Assembly: GCA_033239005.1 (NCBI GenBank)
Contig: BSQZ01000053.1
Span: forward strand, 1,716,001-1,780,000
Length of the DNA stretch: 64,000 nt
Direction: 5' to 3'
Source: Lamellibrachia satsuma
Taxonomy: Eukaryota > Annelida > Polychaeta > Sabellida > Siboglinidae
Part shown: piece by piece, positions 1 to 12,800 of the stretch
Numbering within the stretch: the stretch's first letter is position 1
Layout: every line of letters starts with the position of its first letter
Position numbers and translations under genes: made by a program
Notes under the pieces: model-generated
The model's input: only the letters and a program-made list of their open reading frames with translations
Databases searched by the model: none
Told to the model about the DNA's origin: nothing

Positions 1-295
1 GCTGCACCAGATTCCTTTATTGTCATGGTCACCGTATTAAACAGTAGAAATCTGACTAGAATTCAATCCCCCAGCCTATCCGATTGAAATTGGACACAAT
101 TTGAGATTAACTCTTATCACCCACAAGCAGAATGTGCACTGTCCAAGATAATCCACTCATGGATAATGGTGGCTTCCTTAATGCTAGTCGCCAATCACAA
201 CAGACAGCTACTGGCTTCATTAGTTATATGGGGATATAAAAGGCCAATGGAATGATGAATTACCATGGTTTGTATCCAAACCATAGTATACATCT
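1..295. other. Unassigned sequence at the left edge
   Basis: No exon-like segment or recognisable repeat was seen. It may be the 5' part of the hAT element that follows or intronic sequence of the plus-strand gene. Confidence 0.4.
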
Positions 296-979
296 GTGAA
301 ACCTTCAACCAGAGAAATGTTCAAGGGGGTCAGACCACAACACTCCAGCTTAGAGCATTTTCTAAAAGTGACTGTCGGTGGCAAAGCATGTGCAAAGTGT
401 AAGAAGTGTTGGCATGAGCAGCAACCAAGACAAAGAATGATATTCCATCATGCCAAATGTACCCAGATACAGGAGGCTGACACAGATACTGCTGCACCTA
501 GACCTGTGTCGGTCAGAAGAGATCCGGTTCCCAGTCGCCACCAAGTAAATTACAGGCAGTGCAGTCTATCGTGACTGAGATGGATCTAGAGAGTTTGTAT
601 CTCATCGACAGTCATGATACAGGTTGACAACAAATCGTATCTCATCGACAGTCATGATATTGGTTCCATGACAAAATCTGTGGAGAACTGTGAAGTTTTG
701 GCCCAGGAATCGATCAAGACTGCCAAGGACAAGTTCAGCTGTATAAAGACAAATGTAGTGAGTGTAGTGACTGACAATGCTAAGAACATGGAGAAGATTT
801 GTGATGCACTCAAGGAAGATGATCCTTTGGTGGTGTATGGATGTTTTGCACACCCATTGAACTTACCATGCCAGGATATCATCCCGGCTTCTGTCATGAA
901 ACACGTGACAGTGATCCAGAAGTATTTCCGAAATCACACAAATAAAATGCTTGACTCAGTGAATGTAGTGACAGTGTGA
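296..979 (+). mobile_element. Decayed hAT-family DNA transposon (BED-like finger plus transposase core fragment)
   Basis: Two open segments in series. The first (about 296-574) has a Cys-x2-Cys ... His-His-x3-Cys arrangement like a BED zinc finger (ACAKCKKCWHEQ then FHHAKC). The second (about 614-979) reads VVTDNAKNMEKI and YGCFAHPLNLPCQDI, typical of the hAT transposase catalytic region. Between them a 22-bp stretch around 598-620 is repeated directly around 637-660, which shifts the relation of the two parts. The C-terminal hAT dimerisation region is missing. Seen: the motifs and the duplication. Inferred: a dead copy lying in an intron or upstream of the plus-strand gene that follows. No terminal inverted repeats were identified. 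Confidence 0.7.
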
Positions 980-1199
980 AGCCACAAATCCCAGGTGAAA
1001 GTCGGTGGAAGAGACAGCTCACATGCCTTGATGCCTTCCTGTAGAACCACAGCCAATACATGCACATCGTTCGGGGTCACGAGAAGGGTTAGAAATCTGA
1101 ATGTTTTTACTGTAAAATCATGTTATGTATTATAAACTATATATATTCTCTAACATGTTCATCATCCAAATGAGATTTCCGCAATATAAATCCAATGAT

Positions 1200-1540
1200 T
1201 TTTTTTATCGCATCAATTCCTTGAAGGCCCTTCATCAGTTTGATTACGCCATCCCAAAAATTAACCTGTGTTGTATCCACTATGACATGTTGGCTCTGTA
1301 TAGTTACTACAGAGTAACGCTGTTGACACTTTCACAAGTTCCTGATGTAACAATCAAAGTCAATTATTTTGATGATTTTAACAAAAGTATATAATCTTTT
1401 ATTAAGCCGACTGCACATATTACTTAAAATAGTCACACACTACACTGTACTGTAACAGTGTAACACGTTTGAAGATCAACGCACCTGACTCGGATTGGTT
1501 AAGTGAATTGAGAAGGGAGTTTTTAAATGAAACATTTTTA
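1200..1540 (-). repeat. Dispersed repeat 'A', reverse orientation copy
   Basis: Shares ordered blocks with copies at 7195-7630, 40430-41050, 47925-48245 and 61085-61418 (plus orientation) and 44325-44530, 55230-55540 and 22540-22605 (minus orientation). Diagnostic blocks here are the reverse complement of 'CTTTGATTGTTAGATCAGG' near 1345-1365 and a 5' block near 1480-1520 related to 'CACGAATCAGATTCGTTGAT'. No coding potential is seen. It may be a SINE or a non-autonomous DNA element of about 0.4 kb; I cannot decide which. Confidence 0.6.
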
Positions 1541-1563
1541 GTTGTTACGTTGTAATTTTCCAG

Positions 1564-3448
1564 GCTATGGATCCGACTCTGATGGCTCCTCCATTTCTAC
1601 TTCAACGTCCACCGACCGCACGTTTGTTGTGGACAACGAGGATGACCACTTGGATGGTTTGTCCACAACGAGTGGCCAGTCAAGTCAAAGCTGTATCTCC
1701 TCCTTAACTGGAGAGCTTGATTTTCTGCGGCAGTCAACGCCAATCCGTGAACTTGCAGTGCCTTCAAATAATACAAGTATGTGTGATTTCTACGAATAAA
1801 ATCAACAGAATGATAGAAGCTAATTAAAATAAATGATAAAAATCAATTAAACATGTTGGCAGTTCTCACGTGTCAACTTAATAAATGATTCAATTCAAAA
1901 TAATTTATCGTCATGAAAGCAATTGTGATAAAACCGTTTTAGCTCCGGTTAGGCTGCTGTTCAAAACTAGTCTAACTAAAAATGGGAGAGTTAACAACAT
2001 GTATGCCAACAGTATATGAAAGTACATACAATCTTGATTAGTAACAGGCTCATCTTTGTATACAATAAATACATGTTAAAATCGACGAAAACGTAAAGAG
2101 GGTTTTTTCGAAAACTAAAATTTCGGGTTGGCGGATCCGTAAACCGACTAATAAAACATAAAAGGCCTTTGTTATGTTAACCACTATTTGATGTCTGTGA
2201 TGTTCCAGGTAGTGGCGATGTTGTGAGAAGGAGGGTGGGTCGACCAAGGGGCAGCCGTTCTGCCACCCCGGTCTCGTCCTCAAACGTGAGTGAACAGTTT
2301 CATCTGATTACCATGTTGACATTACCTTCATTTAATGACAGCTGGTACTGCATTTATATAGGGACTTTTCTAATTGTCAAACATCATGAAAGGTATGTCA
2401 GAAACAGATTGGGAGGAAATGTTGCAGTTGAATACTCAATTGTTATTTGCATATACAACCGGTTCCTCATAACAGAATCATGGATAACAGCCAGAGGGTG
2501 AAGTGCAAAGCGCTTTGAGCAGTCCTACACTACTGACTGGATAATGTGCTACATAAGAATGTACCTTTAATTAAATTAAACCAGCACTTACTTCACTTAA
2601 TCCTCTTGGCCCCTTCAGGAGCATAGGGCGTCAACCTTGTTTCTCCACCTCACTCTCTTCTGGGCTAGAGCTTTGGCCTCTTGCCAGGTGACCCCCACTT
2701 TATCAAGATCTTGTAGTGTGGAGTGTCTCCAGTTGATTTTTGGCCTTCGTTGTCTTCTTTAGATTAAACCAGCATGGTCAAATTAATCAATTCAATAGAT
2801 ACTACCTGGAATATCCTATGGCGCCCCGGTGCGTATTATAATACTAACATTAAGGTGAAGTGCAACATGTCTTTCGCGCGAATCTTTTGACGTGCAGTGA
2901 AACAGTCGTGTATCTATGCGAATGCATGGTCAGTCGTATTTAAACTTATAGTGATGCTAGAATTGTGATTTACTATCAGTAAGCGTTATTGTTGATATGC
3001 TGTGTTCTTTACTGAAACTAATTCTTTCTGACTCTTTAATTTGAAGTGCAAATTGTACTTCCGTCAACAATTGATCCCATAATACATTGCATTTACACAC
3101 GGACATGGTCTAGCAATCGAACACATGACATTCTGGGCAGCAACTAACAACTTCATTGAGATAATTCAATTAGCAAATTAAGTTGACAATTGAGATTAAC
3201 CTATGCCTAACTTGCCCTTCCTTCCCCAACAGACTGATCGTCCAGGCCTGGCACGTTACAGTCTAAGGTCACGCCCATTCGTCACCGATAACCCATGCGT
3301 CCACTTGGAGTCACCGTCCGAGTTCAAACAGAAAGTGAAACACTTGGCAAGGGTGGCTCAGCGAAACAACCGGCTCGTACATAACATGCGCAACAGGGAG
3401 CAGCGATTGACAAAGGGAGGAGGATTTTTTTCGTCTGATGACGACTGA
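1564..3448 (+). CDS. C-terminal three exons of an unrecognised Ser-rich protein with an AT-hook-like motif (5' partial)
   Basis: Exons 1564-1776, 2209-2285 and 3233-3448, each with AG acceptor and GT donor and compatible phases (1, 1, then 0). Stop is TGA at 3446-3448. The first exon is Ser/Thr/Asp-rich (GYGSDSDGSSISTSTST). The second is basic and holds RRRVGRPRGSR, an AT-hook-like GRPR core. The last has RYSLRSRPF, a short helical segment (EFKQKVKHLARVAQRNNRLV) and an acidic end SSDDD. The mix suggests a nuclear or chromatin-bound protein, but no family is recognised and the N-terminal part is outside the window. Possible polyadenylation signals lie within about 100 bp downstream (ATTAAA near 3513). 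It converges on the HCF gene, about 1.5 kb from HCF's 3' end. Confidence 0.72.
1777..2208 (+). other. Intron of the plus-strand gene
   Basis: Bounded by a GTATGT donor at 1777 and a TTCCAG acceptor ending at 2208. AT-rich; nothing else recognisable. Confidence 0.6.
2587..2762 (-). mobile_element. 5'-truncated RTE-like LINE 3' end with target-site duplication
   Basis: Nearly the same sequence as the 3' end of the LINE at 17045-19290, in the same orientation and ending in the same short (AAGT)-type tail. It is flanked by a perfect 12-bp direct repeat ATTAAACCAGCA at 2575-2586 and 2763-2774. It lies in the last intron of the plus-strand gene. Seen: similarity and flanking duplication. Known: target-primed reverse transcription gives 5' truncation and such duplications. 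Confidence 0.85.
2960..3165 (+). repeat. Dispersed repeat 'B'
   Basis: Resembles 22365-22510: both contain GCGTTATT, then a TTCTTT...GAAA...TAATTCTTTC block, then 'GAAGTGCA', then a block ending in TGATATTC/TGACATTC plus GGGTAACAAC/GGGCAGCAAC. The copies are clearly diverged. No coding potential; class unknown. Confidence 0.5.
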
Positions 3449-3868
3449 ATTCCGCCACACCGATATTATTGCATCTGCTTGCATGGGGCATGGTTTTTAT
3501 TCCTTGTTGCTATTAAAAAATTTATGAAGGGTCTCTAGTTAGCACTGTGGTTGTAGTTCTGTGATTGTTTTTATTGTAAAATCATGGTATAAACTAGTCT
3601 TCACTCTTGGCTGCACAAATGTGTTTTAATGAACCAAAATTGTTTATATTTGTTGTAATATCAATCTTCCTGTTCAATACATTCGTGAACAGCTGTCAGC
3701 ATAATGGGCATATAGTTAACATGGTGTTGTAAAAACTTTAATTATTTTCATGCATTATAAACATGATATTCACCCAAACACATTCAAATTCCACAAACGT
3801 TCAAGGTTTATTTAAAAAAAAAAATTTACATTTGGTCGGCCAAGATGTTCGAACAAATAGTAGTAAAT

Positions 3869-3980
3869 ATAACATGATTTTATAACAAAACGATCAGACA
3901 GTATCTTTCATGTGAACCATTATAACATGATTTTTTTTAACAAAACAACCAGACTGTATCTTTCATGTGAACCATTAGAA
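3869..3980 (+). repeat. Tandem repeat, about 53-55 bp x 2
   Basis: Two adjacent copies of a unit beginning AACATGATTTT and containing GTATCTTTCATGTGAACCAT, followed by the start of a third. The copies differ by a few bases and a small indel. Confidence 0.8.
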
Positions 3981-4315
3981 CATGATTTTATATATTTGAT
4001 ATTGAATTTGTGCAAAAGTAGTTTTATTTTATGACGCAACTCTTATTAGGTGAAAAGTTAGTTGTGTGAGCATGTATTTCCAAATGCAATTTTTATGGCT
4101 TTTGGGGTAGTTATTGGGTTAATATAAACCGGTGTAATTTTGTATATTTGCTATTGAATTTGTATGAATTAAACTACTTCTATTGAACTTGTGTTTTCTG
4201 GCTTTACAATGTTTGTGTTCTGACATCAGTGAATAGTTTCACTTTTGGACCATTGGCCTCTGAACTACCGATTGGTGGTGTATTAAAAAAACCACAAAGT
4301 TAGTTATTTACTTGA

Positions 4316-4410
4316 TTTGCTTTTCTACCTTTTGGAGAAAGATGGAAACAGCGGGCATATTGAGTGGTGAGCCCCTCTCCAGAAGGCTTCGCTGTAGTTT
4401 CTTTACTAGA
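4316..4410 (+). repeat. Dispersed repeat 'C', about 90 bp
   Basis: Matches, in reverse complement, a segment at about 47325-47415 (shared GGAGAAAGATG, GAGTGGTGA and CTCTCCAG blocks in the same order). Function and class unknown. Confidence 0.55.
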
Positions 4411-4924
4411 AAATATTGCATGTATGAAAGTTATGCTGCCAATTGTAACCTCTGCATACTGATTTTGTATAATTGGCAGATTATTTTTTTATGTATGCAT
4501 ATTTTATTTGGTATCTGCAATAGCCCTGAAAGTGCCATGCCAAAAAAAATTACATTTGGAAGTCTGACAGTGATAATGCAGTGATTGGACTTTATAAATA
4601 TTCCTTAAAATAACATACATTACTTTTATTTAAAGTGCAATAATGAATTTAATTAAGGGTGGCTCCCGTGATAGCCTGGTCTTGGGAGTCTCCCCGACCC
4701 ATAATTAATTGTCATGGTCTTGTTTTTATGTATGTATGTATATGATTGCAATTTATGTTATTGTTATCGATTTTTTTTCAAAGATAAAATAATTTTTTTT
4801 TGTGGCATGGCACTTGGGATTATTCACGCACGTACACACACACCACACAATTATTATTGTAATCAAAGTATAAATTATGTTTTGTCACATCAAACACACT
4901 GCACAAAATCATAAACAACACTCG

Positions 4925-6879
4925 CAAATCTAAGAAGTAAACGGTTTTATTGAAAGAAGTACATAAAGAAGAACCTATTAACAGCTAGGACACAGGAGCT
5001 AAACAGGTATAAGTTAACAAGCGCCCAACTGTGAAGGCATAAACCACGAGACATCTTGCACGTTAACCGCAATACTTACACTCCTTATAAACGCCAGACT
5101 GCTGCCAATAATCGCCTTACGATAAACGTGTACATGAAATGGGGATTCTCGTTAGTCCCTCGAGTCTATCGGTATATATCATACCATGTTTTTAAAAGGT
5201 TCAGTTAGTGTTACCACCTTGTGAAAAATTCTAAATAATGACAATTTTGTATGTGGAGTACGGTGAAACTCAACTTCGCTTATTGAAGTGTGCACAATAA
5301 CTGCGTTTCTACAACTGTGAAAATTACCATTTACAGTGCATTCTAATATGGCAACTACCTGATATACAAATCTACGGTATCTACTGACCCCGGCAATGCC
5401 GGTCACTTCCTTTCAAGCTGCCTCAGTTCACTACCCCGTCTCACAAACCCAAGTCCACATTGTGAAACCTGCCCAAATGCAAGATAACAAGGTTTTGATT
5501 TTCACATCAACAAAATTATACATACACGTGATGATCTACGGTGTGGTGGACATACGACTCTACATCCCGACACTTAAGTCTGAAACCATACTTGTGTGGT
5601 GCTGCTACAAACTAGGATTGCTAAACTCGAAACAAGCGTATGTACAGAATCGATAGGATAGCGCTGCTCAAATGAGATTGTTGCAGTCAACAAAACATCT
5701 ACTGCCAAGCACAGAAATGCACCTACTCTAAAGCAACAACGTACACAATATGGCAAGGGACTGAATCACGCCTGTATGACGATATGAACATATACAGTGC
5801 TAGCCGGCAACACTACCATCAATTTTTCAGAAAATTCTTGACGATATTACAGTTGCAACTACCTTTGGTTGAAACTCTAGCTAGCATGTTGTGACAGGCA
5901 TTTTTGCAGCAGAGGATTATCAAAATTAAACCTACTATGCATTACGAGAATGGACGCAACATCTAACATATGCAAATGAACACATGATTAGGAATATAAC
6001 GTGACGCACTTATCTATAAATTAAAACAATTAACGACCTCGTCAATCTACTAGAGTTTGGCAGAAACTATAGTATTAGCGACGTCTAACGAACTGAAGCT
6101 TTCAAGCAATTCAAGGACTTTGACATTTGGTAAGAGCACAGTTCATCAGTACAACATTCTCATAGCTGAAACTTTGTGGACGCCGTGTAGATAGTTTGAT
6201 CGATCACTCCTCTCACTGGCGTTACATCTACCTTAGCTAAAACACCTATGCATAGCCTCAGAGAATAAGCTCACACAAACAGATTTGTACAACATCCTTA
6301 ACTACAAAATACACACGGCACATCTCGCTAATGGACTGTCTCTAAAAGAATTCACAAGAACTTAGAACTGTCGTCACTACTTGACAAATCTAGTTACACA
6401 ACAAATATGCTTTTGAGAAGCAACTAGCCAATCAATCGTCAGCGAGATAGACATGACACCGATTGTCCACAATTCTAACCTCCATATGCATCACTCATGG
6501 GTCACACAACACCACAAGTTACATTTAAAACCATGTACATCACATGCACAGAAATTCTTGCATCACGCGTTATAAACGTGACAACAAAATTACTACTTAT
6601 AATATGGGGGGAAGGGTTTGGGGGGTTCAGCATTCTGTAACACGGATTCATAATGACATATTTGTAAGCACCTCAGATGTAACAGTATTAATCCCTTGGT
6701 GATTGATCTACGTTCTCGTCTACGAGACGTGTGTCTATACACGTTTGGACGTCGGAAACGACAGATATGGCAAGCCCGTCGTGTGTGACCTTGACGGTGC
6801 TGTGAGCAACGGCACGTGTAACGACACGTGCCAATATTTTTGGTGAATAGCGAGCACCCTCTGCTGGCACCGCGACAAA
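4925..6879 (-). other. HCFC1: Probable 3' untranslated region of the HCF gene
   Basis: Follows the HCF stop codon with no further exon. A canonical AATAAA signal on the minus strand (TTTATT at 4946-4951) is followed by GT-rich sequence, so cleavage near 4915-4930 is likely. The predicted UTR is about 1.95 kb and holds no recognisable repeat. Extent is inferred; an earlier cleavage site is possible. Confidence 0.55.
4946..4951 (-). terminator. Polyadenylation signal of the HCF gene
   Basis: AATAAA on the minus strand. GT-rich sequence lies below 4920 and a long TG-rich run at 4822-4850. Confidence 0.5.
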
Positions 6880-9800
6880 CTATTCGGCGTCCGTCTTCAG
6901 TTTCTTCATGCTGCTGGCGGCCATTCCAGATGCTTTGCTGAAAACACAAATGAAATGCACATGTATTCATTGTGGAGGACTATACAGCCAGCAGATAACT
7001 GCAGGAGCCATTTACATACATATGACAAAGTTATTACCTGTGATCGATTTACACCAGTGTGGGTGCATAAAGTAAAAGTCAAATGACCAAAAACATTTCA
7101 TCTGTAATTAAATTATGAAGTTACAGTGTTAAATTCGTATTTATTATTATCAAACATAAAGCAACATATATGTGAGAACAGCTCATGCTTAAAACTGCTT
7201 CCTCAACTGATTTAGCCTATCACAAATCCAGTTCATTGGTGTCTAAATATGTAGTGTCTGAATAGTTTATGTAACATCCACAGTCGATTTAATAAAAAAT
7301 GTCTACATTTGTTCAAATTATCGAAAGAATTGACTTTAATCATTATATCTGGTAAGGATCAAAATAGTGGATATCCAAAATGGTAAACACTGTGTGGGTC
7401 AATGCTGATCATGGGCGTGACCTCCATTCTCTCACTGATCATATGACAAAGTTAAAACATTTCACCAAGGAAGAAGATTTTTCAGCATTTCGATTTTTAC
7501 TTGAGTTAATGCTTGAACAAACAATACTAATCTACTAGTTTGTCTGATGATTTCACAAAAACTACATACAAAAGTTGAACAAACAAGCTAGCATGTTGCA
7601 GTGGATACTAGGTAGGTTTGGTTTTCCGAAAAAAAATTGAAACGACACTAGCAAAAAATCTAACTGATTAATCACCTTTAATGGAACAAAAAATTATAAC
7701 TTAAAAATAATGGAAAAAATTATTTCAAATAAATAATAATAAATTAAACATTTATAACACGCCTTGCATCCTAAAAAAAAACTAAAACATGATCAAATAT
7801 TTTGTTGCAATTGAAGATTTACTGTAGATATGGCGAGTGCAGAAGCGATGCTTACATGTCTGCCATTGGTACTGTCCTCTTCACGGCCGTCTTGGCTGGG
7901 CTGGCTGCCGCCGCCGCTGCTGCCGTTGCATCTACAAACGAACCAGTATATAAATGATATTACACTGGCTAACAGACTGCTGTAGACTACCGACTGCAGA
8001 AACAGGGCATATGAATAACTGTTGTTTTTGTATTTTAAATTTACTGCTTTGTAAGAATTAACAAAGTGTATGTTAAAAAGGCATGATATTAAGCCTGTTA
8101 CTTAAAAGGTACAAAGTCGTATCTTTCTATCCATTCTAACATCTTGACTCCCCAAATGAGTTCTAATGAATCATATTTCTTTTAGTATTCTTTAACCAGG
8201 CTTGCCCTGTATTGGTGTCTCTTAATCTGCTGCATGGAATAAGTGGCATCGGCAGTGGAAAGAATGTTCTGTAAATAAATATATCTTGGCACCTGCAATA
8301 ATAATTAAACTGACAAAAATAAAACTCAAGGCTACTCAAGATTACTTGGCAAGATTAAAGTATTTCAAGGTCTTAAATAATGACAAATGAAATTCAAGGC
8401 TTTTCCAGACTTCAAGGCCCAGTAAGGACCCTGTAATCATCACAAAAACGATTGCATACCTTGCAACCACCTGACTTGGGTCGCTGGGCCATAACCCTTC
8501 TCGTTGCGAGCAGCGATACGGAAGATGATCGCCGGCTTTGTCGTATAGTCAATGTGTGCCGATGCAAGACTCGGCGTCGCAACGACGCACGAGGGACTCG
8601 GGCCGCAGTACACACGCACGAATGCGAGCTGCGCCGGACTTCCTGGTTTCTGTTCGACCTGTGTGGCGGCGTTACGCACTGCCAGGTACACAGAGTACTC
8701 CGTGATTCGCCCCGCCGTGTTCTGTGGCGGCTCCCAAGACAAGTGCGCGCCCTCAGGGCTCTGTGTGAAAACAACATAATTTTAGCATGAATACCTTCAA
8801 CCTTCATCATCAAAATCACAGTATTCATAGACAAAACTAAATTCATTTAACCAGACCGCATCAGAAATGTGCACAAAAAAATGTATTTGACAATACCTCA
8901 CCATTGCTGACAAAAAGATCACATTTATGGTAGGTATTTTATGTAATCCCACAATCGCAAGTGTCAATATTAAAGCACTGTTATTGGCCATCAAGAATAA
9001 GCTACACAGCAAAGCAAACTGCCTGTGATAATACAAGAAAGTGATCGATTATGCATAAATATGATTACAATGAAACAAAGGCAGTGCGGAATGTCATAAA
9101 TAAAAAAACGGGTGCCTTTATGAAAGCCCAACACACTGACAATATATACTCTGGACACAAGATCCCTCTGAAAAGTCGCCATGTACACTGTACCTTGCTG
9201 ATTTTTATGGCAGATGGTGCCCCGGGGAAGCCGGGAAGACATGTCTTAAATGCAGAGATTTCGCTAAACGGACCGCGACCGCAGGCGTTGATGCCGGCGA
9301 CGCGGAACTTGTATGCGGTCCCTGGCAGCAGTTCCTGCCGCTTGAGCACACTGTGATCCGGGACACTGACAACGTCGATGTCCTGCAAGAGACCAGGTGG
9401 CGCCTCCTGACAGCAATCAGGACATCGAGAGCAGATTAGTGCGACGACACAGAACAACAACAGAAGAAGCAAAGCGAGAATGCAACAGACAAAACGGATG
9501 AGCAAAATCAACATATCATTTTTAAACATTTTAGTTTAGCACAGGTTAAAGCTGGCTCACAATTTATTTAACCCATCGCTAATAAAGTCCATTTGACATT
9601 CAAATATGTGAACAGGTCAAGAAAGTGCATTTCATAAATAATCTATTCTTTCACAGCTGTTTAATTTTTTAGACTTTATGTTCATAAAAGCAAAAAAATT
9701 TACCCCAAGAAAATGACCAGTCCCGATTATTCTACTCTCCCATTTTTATTTCTGATAACAACTGCCAATCTAGTTGCTTGGATCGCACATTAGGAGCCAG

Positions 9801-12800
9801 CTGAAAACACTGATGTTTACAAATGATCCCCTACATCTCATGCAAAAATCAAACAAAGAAAGCAAATAGCAGTAAGAAGGGGCAACACAAATAGCAGTAA
9901 GATGGGGCAACACAACATATTCACAATAACATAATACACCACAACTCCAGCAACTACCTAATTAAACTTAAACAGCTTTTAAACAGCTGTCTGAACATAC
10001 ATGACTGTGTTTATGAACGCAGAGATATTGAGTTGTTAAGAAACCACCAAATTGAAATAGTATATTTTCGTCTCCGATTATGACTTTCAAGAACATTTTT
10101 TGAGCAGTTGACAGCCTCACAAAAAAAGAACACAACCAACTTAATTACTGTTATTAAAAATAAATAATATTAAACACTAATCAAGAATAAACTTACGTCT
10201 CCGTTTCCCTGGCCCGCTTCTGACGGTAAGTGATAATGTGACACGACGCATGATGTTCCTTTGATGATGCCGACATCGTACCACTGATTCGCCTCCTTCT
10301 TCAAACCAGATGTCACCACCGGTAGTGCCACCGTCGTCTTTACTGGAGTTGCTGGCTGCTCAAGCTTCATTTCCTGGCAAATGTCAAACCAGTAGGTCAT
10401 TTTCACAGGAAACAGATACTACGTCATCACAGATACTACATAACAATTCCTGTTTTCTCATCAGTGCGCACATTTGAAAATGGGCGCCGCATATTTTTTA
10501 TTTTCTTCTGTTTTTTTCGAGCCACAAGCAACAAACAATATCTACTAAGGCCACTTTTTTTGTGCATTTCTGCAGAGAAGTGTAAGAAATACACTTGCTA
10601 CACTTCTGAAGTTGATGATTGAGAATAGAATAGTCTGTTTGATCGTCACCAACACTTCCTTTATCATGGTAAAAAACACTACACTTCTGATGAGAAAATT
10701 TTATTTTTTATTTTGCAGATATACATTTTATATATTATTTGACATTATTCAGAAACATTTTATATGTATACTTATTGGATTATGTTAATGCAAGCCAAAA
10801 TTATCACTTCTTTCAATATGTGATACGACTGATCCTATTTCTAATCTGATATCTTAGCAGGGAAACTGTGACAATGACAATACCTTCTTTGGCTCTGGTT
10901 TGATCCCATTCAGACTTGGGGCACTGACTGGGGCCAGACCGCTACTTGGCACATTTGAGACCATCACTGGAGCAAGCGTCACCTGGGGTTCTGGAAACAC
11001 AACCGCGTCTTCTACATTCAAAAACCTTCGTTCTCGCTAATACACAAAAGATGTGCCACTGCATGAGATAACCCGGTTTAAGTTTGAAAATCACAAACTG
11101 AGATATCAGCATTTTCCGTAGTTTCAGTTTGGTTTATTTCCTATCAAAGTGGAATTTCAAAATCAAAACAGTTTCGGTTAACTATTTTCTGTTTTTTGTA
11201 TGTTATACAGAAAGTATACACTTTCAGAAAGTATTGAAATCTCAATTTTTTTTTCCGACTTGAGCTCAAACAGTTTATGTTTTGAGAAGTGGCTATGGAA
11301 GAGAATGTAACAAATAAGTTCAATAAGCCGGGTAGAAAGAATAAAACATAAAGAAGTACTTGATATAGTACAAGAGGAAAACTGATGGATGTTATCAGGT
11401 AGAGAAAGAAAAGTAGTTAGGATGCATCTTGAGATGTGACGGTTGTTTATAAGAAGAGAAGATTTAAGAAGAGTTTAAAAGCTGGCAACGGAAAGAATCA
11501 AGGAGGAAACGATTGGTGTGAATGATATCGACAAAATGAATTTGTTTACAATTTATTTATAAATATTCTACTATGCACATAAGTAATGTTTTAAATGTTT
11601 TTATATATTTAGCTAATTAAAGTTATATTTATATATCTTTACTATACATATAGTAATACACATATAATTTTTATATATTATATATTTAACATATTAGTTT
11701 TATCACCCATGTATCTTAAGAACCTATAAATGAACTATGTCCAGATATACAGCGTTATACAATTGTACTTATTATTAAAAAGAAAGTAGAACATATGAAG
11801 AATTAAAGAGAAAAGTAGAAAACAGGGTAGAACAGAGAAAAGTTACAGGAACCAAGACACATGGCAGAAGACAGCCTACGATTTAAATGGCAACTTTCAT
11901 ATCCTATTGCCATTCAATACATGCATGTGTGCTAATTTAACTGCAGTGAATTATTGTCAATACAACAATTGGGAAGTTAGTTCGCCCTGTTCTTCCACAG
12001 CTTGTCACTGCTAATTTAATTAGTTAAATTCACCACTCAATAATATCACTTAAACTGGGTCTTGTACTGCTAAGGTTAACTAAAATAATTAAATTGTACT
12101 ACTAAGGCTAATTTAAATAATAAAAAAGCACTTGGTACTACTAAGCCTAATTTAAATAATTAAATTTGATAGGTTAATTATTAATATTAATCATTATCCT
12201 GAGCCATTTGTACCTGTACTAGTTGTGCCTGATACATCCATCATTGGAACAATCCCAGCCAGTTTCTCCGAATCATCCTCCATCTTGATACCGCCATCAG
12301 CGTTTGCCGCTTCCATATCCGATGCTGGTGCTGCCACCTCTGTGTCCGGTGCTGCCACCTCTGAAGGCTCCTCTTTTGGCTCCACTTCACCAAGAGCAAG
12401 GGCCAACACCGCTGCCGCTTCCGTTGTCAGTGCTGACTCCGCCGTCGTCACGGCATCGGTTGCCATGGCAGCCGCTGCGTCCATATGTGCAAGCGTTACC
12501 TGCGGTGCATCGTCCTGCGTCTGAAGAAATGCGGTCGGATCCGTTGCCATCGCCGCCGCCGTGTCAGTCTCTGGGGCCATTTCGGTGTCTCCATCCTCCT
12601 CTTGCAAGGGCGCAGCATCTAAGGATGCCTCCTGGTTCACGACCTCTGCTTCCTCGGGTCCAGCCTCGCTTTCACCCATTGTCATGGCAACTGCATCTCC
12701 CTGGTCTCCAATGTCGTCCTCCTGCTGCTGCGGCTGTTCGTCTTGCTGTTCCCCATCACCAGGATCGCTCGTTCCGTCCACCTGGAGGCCAACGTCGGGA

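Larger units (their letters stand above)
3449..4924. other. Convergent intergenic region
   Basis: Between the ends of the plus-strand gene and the minus-strand HCF gene. It holds the AT-rich 3' flank of the first gene, a roughly 53-55-bp tandem repeat (3869-3980) and a short dispersed repeat (4316-4410). No exon was seen. Confidence 0.6.
6880..10990 (-). other. HCFC1: HCF exons 18-23: C-terminal fibronectin pair and nuclear localisation tail
   Basis: Residues about 1194-1503. [14 protein letters not shown] opens the C-terminal self-association region (SAS1C). [59 protein letters not shown] and [20 protein letters not shown] are near-invariant in the family. An alanine run ([10 protein letters not shown]) then leads to a basic tail (KTAVKRT ... 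KKLKTDAE) that likely acts as the nuclear localisation signal. This part would be the HCF C-terminal fragment after proteolysis. Confidence 0.93.

Noticed and set aside
8452..8790. Plus-strand open frame over HCF exon 21
   Set aside because: Shadow of the conserved fibronectin exon.
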